The notes beneath the pieces are model-generated. The model did not search any database. It had not been told where the DNA came from and worked only from the letters and a program-made list of their open reading frames with translations. 5,518 nucleotides of DNA from JASFEQ01 sp050122535 (GTDB taxonomy: Bacteria > Desulfobacterota > DSM-4660 > Desulfatiglandales > HGW-15): positions 1-5,518 of the forward strand of contig JASFIT010000329.1 in assembly GCA_050122535.1 (NCBI GenBank), in the 5' to 3' direction. Positions 1-4,365 of the stretch are shown in pieces (position 1 is the stretch's first letter; every line of letters starts with the position of its first letter). The translations under genes and the position numbers were made by a program.

Positions 1-1
1 T

Positions 2-670
2 CTGCCTGAGACCCAGTGCACTTGTGATGAACCCGGTGTTTGCTGCATGTTCTTGCCTGAAATGACCATGCTCGAAGCCTTGCAGTGGATGGAACGCATG
101 CGGGCCATGTCAGACGAGGACCTGACCTCAACCCTGCGGAGGTTTGTGGAATTCTACCTGACCAACCCTGCCCGTCTTACAGGGTGCCCGTTCAGAGACG
201 ATGGCGCCTGTTCTATCTACAAATACCGGACTTTCGGATGTCGATCCTATGGTTTGTGGAGTCAGGAAATGGGCAGATCCCGAACCCGAGAAAGCCGCAA
301 GGGGAAGAAAGCGTTGCGGGAGATGTGGAATAGATATGGGATTGAGCTCCCCGCTGATACTGTAGAATTTGAGATCGACTATTGCGACAAAGTTCAGGTC
401 CGGTCGGACAAGCCCATAGATGACGACGCTATCATGGACTTTTTGACACAGGTTTACCACCTGGGAAAGCCTCTGGGCCATCTCCAAAGTCAATTTGAAG
501 AGGCTTATTATTCTGACTTCAGTTTTCTCTTGACCTCACTTGCCTTTGGTATGAGGAAGGCGCTGCTTTTGAAATTCGCAGTGATCAAGGAAATCATCAA
601 AGAAAAAACGGACACGCGCCTTCAACAAGAACTTGAGAAAATCTCTCCAACCCTCCTGGGTTTTACGTAG
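2..670 (+). CDS. YkgJ-type cysteine-cluster protein (5' partial)
   Basis: The frame is open from base 2, so the gene starts upstream of the window; the ATG at 47 is internal. The visible 222 residues begin with C-x-C-x5-C-C (residues 6, 8, 14, 15), followed about 45 residues later by CPFRDDGACSIYKYRTFGCR (Cys 62, 70, 80). This arrangement is the signature of the YkgJ / CxxCxxCC family, small cytoplasmic proteins predicted to bind zinc or iron; the biochemical role of most members is unknown. The first pair here is C-x-C, not the common C-x-x-C. The C-terminal ~120 residues are helical-looking, with no membrane segment. The gene ends at TAG and is followed by a short AT-rich hairpin. Family assignment is firm; substrate and function cannot be read from the sequence. 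Confidence 0.85.
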   Translation: MPETQCTCDEPGVCCMFLPEMTMLEALQWMERMRAMSDEDLTSTLRRFVEFYLTNPARLTGCPFRDDGACSIYKYRTFGCRSYGLWSQEMGRSRTRESRKGKKALREMWNRYGIELPADTVEFEIDYCDKVQVRSDKPIDDDAIMDFLTQVYHLGKPLGHLQSQFEEAYYSDFSFLLTSLAFGMRKALLLKFAVIKEIIKEKTDTRLQQELEKISPTLLGFT

Positions 671-711
671 TTTTGTCTCCAGCCTTTCTATTATCATCTC
701 GTTTAATCCAA

Positions 712-734
712 AAAATCGTCTTTTGGACGATTTT
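712..734. terminator. AT-rich hairpin, possible terminator
   Basis: AAAATCGTC (712-720) and GACGATTTT (726-734) form a perfect 9-bp stem with a 5-base loop, 41 bases after the YkgJ-type stop codon. The A-run and T-run flanks make it look like a bidirectional intrinsic terminator. The GC core is only about five pairs and there is no T-tract beyond the stem, so termination strength is doubtful. Confidence 0.4.
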
Positions 735-777
735 CAATGGACAGAAAATCTCGTAAAAGCTTGTATTTGACCATTTT

Positions 778-805
778 TTGGGAAATTTGGGAACCCACGT
801 ATAAA
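778..805 (+). promoter_or_regulatory. possible sigma-70-type promoter
   Basis: TTGGGA (778-783) and TATAAA (800-805) are separated by 16 bases, giving a four-of-six and a five-of-six match to the -35 and -10 consensus. The site lies 84 bases before the selenoprotein start at 889 and just downstream of the hairpin at 712-734, a sensible place for a promoter of the 889-2177 gene pair. The match is weak and rests on consensus alone. Confidence 0.25.
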
Positions 806-839
806 CCGTAATTGTCCTTTACAGAGGGCTGGGCTTCCG

Positions 840-864
840 GGAGATTCAAATGACGTGAATCTCC
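840..864 (+). promoter_or_regulatory. 9-bp inverted repeat in the selenoprotein leader
   Basis: GGAGATTCA (840-848) and TGAATCTCC (856-864) are perfect complements around a 7-base loop. The repeat lies between the possible -10 box and the ribosome-binding site at 876-882. It could be an operator for a dimeric repressor or an RNA hairpin in the 5' leader. No T-run follows, so it is not a terminator. Function is inferred from position only. Confidence 0.4.
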
Positions 865-875
865 TGCCAGGCTGA

Positions 876-882
876 AGGGAGG
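876..882 (+). promoter_or_regulatory. ribosome-binding site deciding the 889 start
   Basis: AGGGAGG lies six bases before ATG 889, close to the ideal anti-16S match and spacing. The internal ATG at 949, the only start available if TGA 931-933 were a stop, has no such site. This is a main argument that translation begins at 889 and passes through the TGA. Confidence 0.8.
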
Positions 883-888
883 CAAGAA

Positions 889-1185
889 ATGAGACCGATT
901 CAACTCGTGCTCTTACACGAAGGGCCCCATTGAATCCCCTGCGAGTACATGGCCAGGGTGGTCGAGTCCGTTGTGCCAGAATTCGGAGATGCCGTACAGG
1001 TAGAAACCGTAGTCACCACAAAGCTAGACGGTGGAATGCGTTATAAGGAAATTTCCAAAGACCTGGGAAGGCCAGCTCCTGTGCCCTCCATATTCATCCA
1101 GGGAGAATTGGTATTCGACCAGACACCTGGACAAGAGGAACTCAGGGAATGCCTGAACAAGTATTTTGAAAAACCGGCGACGTAA
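889..1185 (+). CDS. thioredoxin-fold selenoprotein with U-x-x-C motif
   Basis: Read from ATG 889 with TGA 931-933 as selenocysteine, the product is 98 residues. It opens with a hydrophobic strand (IQLVLL), then H-U-I-P-C-E-Y-M with Sec15 and Cys18 in the active-site position of a thioredoxin or glutaredoxin fold. The typical cis-proline segment follows (VPSIFIQGELVFD, Pro66), then a C-terminal helix that starts GQEELRECL. This is the expected strand-helix-strand-strand-helix order of a minimal redox domain. Likely role: cytoplasmic thiol-disulfide or selenenylsulfide exchange on an unknown partner. No signal peptide is seen. The start has a strong ribosome-binding site (876-882), whereas the in-frame ATG at 949 has none and would drop the first strand and active site. 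The gene lies 23 bases ahead of the TSCPD fusion gene, probably one transcript. The alternative, a gene broken by a nonsense mutation, is less likely because a related gene at 2291 carries TGA at the same motif position. Selenocysteine is inferred from sequence, not demonstrated. Confidence 0.85.
934..967 (+). promoter_or_regulatory. candidate bacterial SECIS hairpin, first selenoprotein
   Basis: Just after TGA 931-933 the mRNA can fold with GGCC (951-954) pairing GGTC (960-963) around the 5-base loop AGGGT (955-959). The stem is extended by T950-G964 wobble and, past an A-A mismatch, by A947-C948 with G966-T967. The loop begins 21 bases after the TGA and contains guanines. Bacterial SECIS elements have a G-containing apical loop at about this distance within the coding region. 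The stem is short with wobble pairs, so this is a candidate found by eye. A competing fold pairs CCCTG (937-941) with CAGGG (954-958). Confidence 0.45.
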
Positions 1186-1197
1186 TGCATTGATTTC

Positions 1198-1202
1198 GAG
1201 GG
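1198..1202 (+). promoter_or_regulatory. ribosome-binding site supporting a TTG start
   Basis: GAGGG lies six bases before TTG 1209. It supports the uncommon TTG start of the TSCPD fusion gene and places the start 23 bases after the selenoprotein stop. Confidence 0.6.
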
Positions 1203-1208
1203 TCTCTC

Positions 1209-2177
1209 TTGAAAAAGGATACTGAAACTCAACGTTACATTTTTCACACTCAGGGGGTCTGCCCTCCAGAAATCCATTTCCAATTAGAGGAGGGCGTTCT
1301 CAGAGAGGTCCGTTTTGTGGGCGGGGGATGCCCTGGTAACGCCCAGCTGGTGAGTCGGTTCCTACAGGGAAAACCGATAAATGAGGTCATGGACCTCCTC
1401 GAGGAGATCGATTGCAGAAACGGAACTTCATGTCCAGATCAATTGGCCAAAGCTTTAATAGCTGCCAGGGATGGTGACATTGAACCCGCGCGCTCCTTTC
1501 GGGTCTATGAGGACCCAGAGACCAGGAGCAGCATCGGGTTGATCGGAGATCTGGGCGGGCGTAATGACATCCTGGAAAGCGTTATTCAGAAGATGCGCGG
1601 AGAGGAAGTGGAGGTCATCTATTGCCTCGGCAACCTGACGGGGAGCTCTTTAAGTAACAAGGAGACGCTCGCCCTCACTCGAAAAGAGGACATCCTGGCC
1701 ATTAAAGGAGAACTGGACTTTCTATATTCTCAGCGACAAGAGCCTGTTGACCACCCTTCACTCGATATGAAAGAGAGGGATTACCTGGTGCGCCTTCCCG
1801 AGGTTTTATCCTTCCAGTCGGGCGAAAAAAGAGGCATGGCCTTTTTTGGCCAGTACCTCCAGGACCTTCCGGGGTTTTCTGACTTTGAGCCTTTTGCACT
1901 GGAAATGAACATGGTCTGTGATTTGACCAATTTCCTGCAAGATGAGAATGTATTCCCGGCAGTGGAAGCAATGGTGCCTCAATTCCAAGCCCAGGTTGTC
2001 CTTTTCAGCCAGACCAAAGCGTGGGGGCATTGGACAATAGGTGGGATAGATTTTATAAGTGTGGGGCCTGCAATGCGTGATAACCAGTTCACCTGGGGGT
2101 TGTTGCGGGCAGATCATGAAAAAATCAATTTCAAAATCATGAAAGAACCATGTTCCGGAATCACGGAAGATCCGTGA
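1209..2177 (+). CDS. TSCPD domain fused to degenerate metallophosphoesterase domain
   Basis: The 322-residue product has two parts. Residues about 8-88 are a TSCPD domain: Cys18, GGGCPGN (Cys41), Cys69 and the namesake TSCPD at 73-77 (Cys75), a four-cysteine set like that in the C-terminal extension of some ribonucleotide reductases and presumed to bind metal. Residues about 107-315 follow the course of a YfcE-like calcineurin phosphoesterase, but every metal-ligand motif is altered: GDLGGR at 113-118 where D-x-H is expected, GN at 141-142 for GD, GELD at 167-170 for GNHD, and SQTKAW near the C-terminus where GHTH is expected, followed by a recognisable ISVGPAMRD in place of the NPGS-x-x-x-R segment. 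The second domain is therefore probably catalytically dead and may bind a ligand or partner. The start is TTG at 1209, chosen because GAGGG (1198-1202) lies six bases upstream. It is probably co-transcribed with the selenoprotein 23 bases before. The TSCPD call is firm; the phosphoesterase relationship is a judgement from motif order. Confidence 0.75.
   Translation: MKKDTETQRYIFHTQGVCPPEIHFQLEEGVLREVRFVGGGCPGNAQLVSRFLQGKPINEVMDLLEEIDCRNGTSCPDQLAKALIAARDGDIEPARSFRVYEDPETRSSIGLIGDLGGRNDILESVIQKMRGEEVEVIYCLGNLTGSSLSNKETLALTRKEDILAIKGELDFLYSQRQEPVDHPSLDMKERDYLVRLPEVLSFQSGEKRGMAFFGQYLQDLPGFSDFEPFALEMNMVCDLTNFLQDENVFPAVEAMVPQFQAQVVLFSQTKAWGHWTIGGIDFISVGPAMRDNQFTWGLLRADHEKINFKIMKEPCSGITEDP
2161..2177. 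repeat. inverted repeat over the stop codon of the TSCPD fusion gene
   Basis: TCACGGA (2161-2167) and TCCGTGA (2171-2177) are perfect 7-base complements with a 3-base loop; the right arm ends in the TGA stop. No T-run follows. With the palindrome at 2184-2224 it could slow ribosomes, protect the 3' end of the mRNA or help end transcription, none of which is shown. Confidence 0.4.
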
Positions 2178-2180
2178 AAT

Positions 2181-2227
2181 GTCATTGCGAGGCGTCCCGA
2201 ATGCCTTCGGGACGACGAAGCAATCTC
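2181..2227. repeat. palindromic intergenic repeat (GTCATTGCGAG type)
   Basis: CGTCCCGAA (2193-2201) pairs perfectly with TTCGGGACG (2206-2214) across a 4-base loop. An outer ATTGC (2184-2188) pairs with GCAAT (2220-2224). The ends GTCATTGCGAG and GAAGCAATCTC match a type of short palindromic repeat that recurs between genes in many bacterial genomes, including deltaproteobacteria (from memory, not searched). It separates the two selenoprotein-led gene sets and may contribute to transcript ending or stability. Copy number elsewhere in the genome cannot be judged from this window. Confidence 0.65.
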
Positions 2228-2278
2228 ACGAAGTTTACCTGTCGCCCGTTTTTCTAGAATGAGACGGGGAGGGATTGA

Positions 2279-2284
2279 AGAGGG
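2279..2284 (+). promoter_or_regulatory. ribosome-binding site deciding the 2291 start
   Basis: AGAGGG lies six bases before ATG 2291. The in-frame ATG at 2357, the only start if TGA 2339-2341 were a stop, has no purine-rich site before it. This favours a start at 2291 and read-through of the TGA. Confidence 0.7.
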
Positions 2285-2290
2285 AATAAA

Positions 2291-2584
2291 ATGTCCGAAA
2301 AGGTTGTTGTGGATGTGCTGCTGACCGATTTCAACCAATGACTTGCCTGCGTCTACATGGCGGAGTCGGTGAAGGTTTTACCGGAGGAGATTAAAGATCT
2401 TATAGACGTGCGAGAATGGGATATGCGCACCCGCGAAGGAATACAGCGTTTCAAGGAGCTTAAGGCCAAGTCTCTCCCTAGCGTTGCCCTGGATGAAGAG
2501 CTAGTCTATGAGGCCATTATTCCCATGCAGGAGGAGTTGTGCGCTGAGATTCGTCGTCGATACGAGGAGAAAAATGAAAATTGA
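2291..2584 (+). CDS. second thioredoxin-fold selenoprotein with U-x-x-C motif
   Basis: From ATG 2291 with TGA 2339-2341 as selenocysteine, the product is 97 residues. It has a first strand (VVVDVLL), then Q-U-L-A-C-V-Y-M-A with Sec17 and Cys20, a helix, a second strand (IDVREWDM), and the cis-proline segment LPSVALDEELVYEA (Pro63). The C-terminal helix EELCAEIRRRY adds one more cysteine, Cys84. The fold and the U-x-x-C-x-Y-M-A pattern match the protein at 889-1185, so the two are paralogues at low overall identity. Likely role: a cytoplasmic redox protein with an unknown partner. A start at 2357 would remove the active site and lacks a ribosome-binding site. The SMC-type ATPase begins 53 bases after the stop, and an HMA gene follows it, suggesting one operon. 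A pseudogene is possible but would require the same codon to have been hit in two relatives. Selenocysteine is inferred, not shown. Confidence 0.82.
2345..2376 (+). promoter_or_regulatory. candidate bacterial SECIS hairpin, second selenoprotein
   Basis: Three bases after TGA 2339-2341 the RNA can fold over itself. GCCT (2345-2348) pairs with AGGT (2373-2376), CGTC (2350-2353) with GGTG (2368-2371) including wobbles, and AC (2355-2356) with GT (2365-2366), with two internal mismatches. The loop is ATGGCGGA (2357-2364), guanine-rich and starting 15 bases after the TGA, near the usual bacterial SECIS range. The ATG in this loop is the false start of the truncated reading. The fold was found by eye. 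Confidence 0.45.
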
Positions 2585-2637
2585 TCTTCTTGAGCATGGT
2601 TGATACTCGCTTAGCAGAGCCAAGGGAAGGGCAAAAG

Positions 2638-3636
2638 ATGGGTAACTCAGAGAAGTTTTTCTTGGAAGATGTGAACATTGAGGGATTCAAATCCTTTTCA
2701 GAACTTACAGAAATGCGCTTTCGACCAGATATCGGCGTCATCATCGGCAATAACGGCGTTGGAAAATCTAATATCCTGGATGCCATCGTGTGGGCCCTTG
2801 GGGAAGATGATTTGGAACGGCTTCGTTGTTACGAAAAAGGGGATTTATTCTTTTTTGGTAGCAAGGACTATCCCCCTGCTTCACGCATTCGCGTGGAATT
2901 GGTCTTCAGGAGGGGGACAGAAAGAAAAGCGCCTGCTGTACGCCTTCTTCGAGAGATGACAAAGAATGGAAAGGATGTCTATTGGGTCCAGAAGGAAAAA
3001 CTTCGGCGACAAGAGTACGAGCAAGAACTGATCAACTTGAATCTGCCCCATGCCCTGAAGTCCATCGTCAGGCAGGAACAGATCAATGACATGATTTCAC
3101 TGGATCCGTGGCAGCGGTCTCAGTGGGTTGAGAATTTACTTTCCACCGATGGAAGGGATAGCTTGGTAGAGAGACTCCAAAAGGATATTGCTCCGCTCTT
3201 CCGTGAGTACCTGGATTTTTTGTTTCCATTGGGTGCGGGACAATTGAAGATCCTTGAACAGGATGGCCGAAGAGGGTTGGAAATTGATGTCACATTACCA
3301 GGGAATCGGAAACGCAAGGCCCATCAACTCTCAGGAGGAGAAAAGTCCGTTACCAGTCTTGCATTGAAATTAGCAATATTCGAGCAGTTGGACAGTCCAT
3401 TTTATTTGCTCGATGAAGTGGAACCCTCCCTGGATTACACCAATCACAAGTCCATGCAGGCACTACTTAGGAGACTCGCCTTAAAGAAACAACTCATTAT
3501 GATCACCCACCTACGCAGCACCATACAGCTTGCTAACACGGTCCATGGGGTGAGGACCAGATGGGACGGGTCTTCCTTTATGAAGTTCTACTTTGTCATG
3601 ACTGAAAGCCTCTTGAGGCTTTACAAATGCTGTTAG
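2638..3636 (+). CDS. armless SMC-type ABC ATPase
   Basis: The 332-residue protein has all motifs of an SMC/Rad50-class head: GFKSF at 16-20, Walker A GNNGVGKS (37-44), a Q-loop region with Gln146, signature LSGGEKS (231-237), Walker B FYLLDE (255-260), D-loop SLD (264-266) and switch His291 in ITHLRS. In true SMC proteins (about 1,100-1,200 residues) two long coiled coils and a hinge lie between the lobes. Here the N-lobe ends near residue 170 and the C-lobe (FREYLDFLF, 188-196) begins after only about 15 residues, so arms and hinge are absent with no sign of a frameshift. ATP-driven head dimerisation is expected; DNA entrapment by arms is not. ATG 2638 is chosen because AAGGG (2627-2631) lies six bases upstream and it places the first strand as in SMC. 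TTG 2581, overlapping the previous stop and preceded by GAGGAG (2564-2569) at 11 bases, is an alternative adding 19 residues. The gene lies between a selenoprotein and an HMA protein. The cellular role is unknown. Confidence 0.85.
   Translation: MGNSEKFFLEDVNIEGFKSFSELTEMRFRPDIGVIIGNNGVGKSNILDAIVWALGEDDLERLRCYEKGDLFFFGSKDYPPASRIRVELVFRRGTERKAPAVRLLREMTKNGKDVYWVQKEKLRRQEYEQELINLNLPHALKSIVRQEQINDMISLDPWQRSQWVENLLSTDGRDSLVERLQKDIAPLFREYLDFLFPLGAGQLKILEQDGRRGLEIDVTLPGNRKRKAHQLSGGEKSVTSLALKLAIFEQLDSPFYLLDEVEPSLDYTNHKSMQALLRRLALKKQLIMITHLRSTIQLANTVHGVRTRWDGSSFMKFYFVMTESLLRLYKCC
3605..3622. repeat. inverted repeat within the 3' end of the SMC-type gene
   Basis: AAAGCCT (3605-3611) and AGGCTTT (3616-3622) form a 7-bp stem with a CTTG loop, inside the last codons and 28 bases before the HMA start. 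It resembles a terminator stem but no T-run follows on the plus strand. It may be coincidental or modulate expression of the HMA gene. Confidence 0.3.
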
Positions 3637-3649
3637 TTGAGGCCCCCCG

Positions 3650-3871
3650 ATGAGCGACAAGGTTATTTTACATGTTAAAGGAATGGATTGTGTTGGATGC
3701 GAACTAAATGTGGTCCGCACTCTTGAAGATTTGGACGGCGTTCAAAAAGTAGAAGCCAGCTATCCGGATAGAAAGGCAACAGTGCACTACAATGTGGAAG
3801 TTGTTGATCCTGAGCAGATGTGTCAAGCCCTATTCAAGATTGGCTTTGTTGGTAGCCCGTCAGATACATGA
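3650..3871 (+). CDS. HMA heavy-metal-associated domain protein
   Basis: The 73-residue product is a single HMA domain: strand VILHVKGMDCVGC with the metal-binding GM-x-C-x-x-C motif (Cys14, Cys17), a helix (NVVRTLEDLDGV), strands VQKVEASYP and KATVHYN, and a second helix ending in FKIGFVG. This beta-alpha-beta-beta-alpha-beta order is that of CopZ- and MerP-type carriers of Cu(I), Hg(II) or similar soft metals. It lacks a signal peptide, so a cytoplasmic chaperone or sensor role is more likely than periplasmic binding. GAGG (3639-3642) lies seven bases before ATG 3650, and only 13 bases separate it from the SMC-type stop, indicating co-transcription. The metal cannot be told from the sequence, and no transporter or ATPase for it is in view. 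Confidence 0.9.
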   Translation: MSDKVILHVKGMDCVGCELNVVRTLEDLDGVQKVEASYPDRKATVHYNVEVVDPEQMCQALFKIGFVGSPSDT

Positions 3872-3999
3872 ACGAATAAGAACACACCGATCCCTGCTCT
3901 CCACGATGCAATAAAAGATGTGCGTTGTCTTGGACGAACGTGAGAGAATGTGAAGACTCTGTCTTTACTTAGAGGCCTATCATAATGAAAACAAAACCC

Positions 4000-4203
4000 T
4001 CAATGGGTATCGTACGCAACCAGTCTGACGCAGAGTTTCTTTTCTAACTCTTGAATTTTTTCTAAATGCTGTCTTGACAAATGCGCTGCAAAGGGACGCT
4101 CAGTATAGGCCAATATGGTCGTACCCGTTTCTTTCTCCAGGGCTTGAATTTCAGACACCCCTTTGTCATCTACGTAATTTGAATACTCATGATCGAAGTC
4201 CAT
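4000..4203 (-). CDS. small protein with an internal repeat, function unknown
   Basis: This 67-residue product is not one I can name. The start is well supported: AGGAGG (complement of 4209-4214) lies five bases before the ATG. The sequence is acidic and charged, without signal peptide or membrane segment. It contains two similar units, residues 18-33 (EIQALEKETGTTILAY) and 49-64 (KIQELEKKLCVRLVAY), each a short charged helix followed by a strand ending in Ala-Tyr, joined by a linker containing RPFAAHLS. This suggests a tandem helix-strand duplication or an intertwined small dimer. It has one cysteine (Cys58), in the second unit. The gene converges on the HMA gene and is divergent from the DUF2284 gene, so the 162-base gap at 4204-4365 probably holds promoters for both. 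The TGA stop is taken as a true stop. Confidence 0.7.
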   Translation of the reverse strand: MDFDHEYSNYVDDKGVSEIQALEKETGTTILAYTERPFAAHLSRQHLEKIQELEKKLCVRLVAYDTH

Positions 4204-4365
4204 TTCTTCCTCCTGTAGGTGATTCTATGCTTGTTTCTTAAGAAATATCTCGCGCGGTTGCATTTCTAAAAAAGTTAAAACGCTTGTCATTAAAATCAAT
4301 AGGAATTCCTCAAGAATTACGATTTTCCTGCCTCCTAACCTAATTGAGGAGCAAGAGTTTATATC
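4204..4365. promoter_or_regulatory. divergent intergenic region with palindromes
   Basis: This AT-rich gap separates two divergent genes. It holds two perfect palindromes, TTTCTTAAGAAA (4234-4245) and AGGAATTCCT (4301-4310), either of which could be a repressor site. Close to the rightward gene, CTCCT (4332-4336) can pair with AGGAG (4347-4351), which overlaps the putative ribosome-binding site of the DUF2284 gene. I could not find a convincing -35/-10 pair on either strand. Confidence 0.3.

Noticed and set aside
128..493. Minus-strand open frame of 121 codons
   Set aside because: It is antisense to the YkgJ-type gene, whose cysteine motifs show the plus strand is coding.
703..903. Minus-strand open frame of 66 codons
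   Set aside because: No family resemblance, and it overlaps the hairpin, the leader dyad and the selenoprotein ribosome-binding site. Better explained as non-coding leader.
949..1185. Start of the first thioredoxin-like gene at ATG 949
   Set aside because: No ribosome-binding site precedes it, and it removes the first strand and active site. ATG 889 with TGA read as selenocysteine fits far better.
1806..2117. Minus-strand open frames inside the TSCPD fusion gene
   Set aside because: Shadows of the plus-strand frame, with no domain features of their own.
2357..2584. Start of the second thioredoxin-like gene at ATG 2357
   Set aside because: No ribosome-binding site precedes it and the active site would be lost. 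ATG 2291 has a good site and gives a full domain.
2581..2637. TTG 2581 as the start of the SMC-type gene, overlapping the previous stop
   Set aside because: Possible by translational coupling, but the extra 19 residues do not resemble an SMC N-terminus, and ATG 2638 has AAGGG at ideal spacing.
3869..3871. TGA of the HMA gene as selenocysteine
   Set aside because: The HMA domain is complete before it and both motif cysteines are ordinary Cys codons. No motif follows.
3823..4002. Selenocysteine read-through of the TGA stop at 4002-4000 (minus strand), followed by G-F-C, which mimics U-x-x-C
   Set aside because: The extension of about 60 residues has no recognisable fold, runs antisense into the HMA gene, and the product already looks complete with two repeat units. 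The U-x-x-C match is probably chance.
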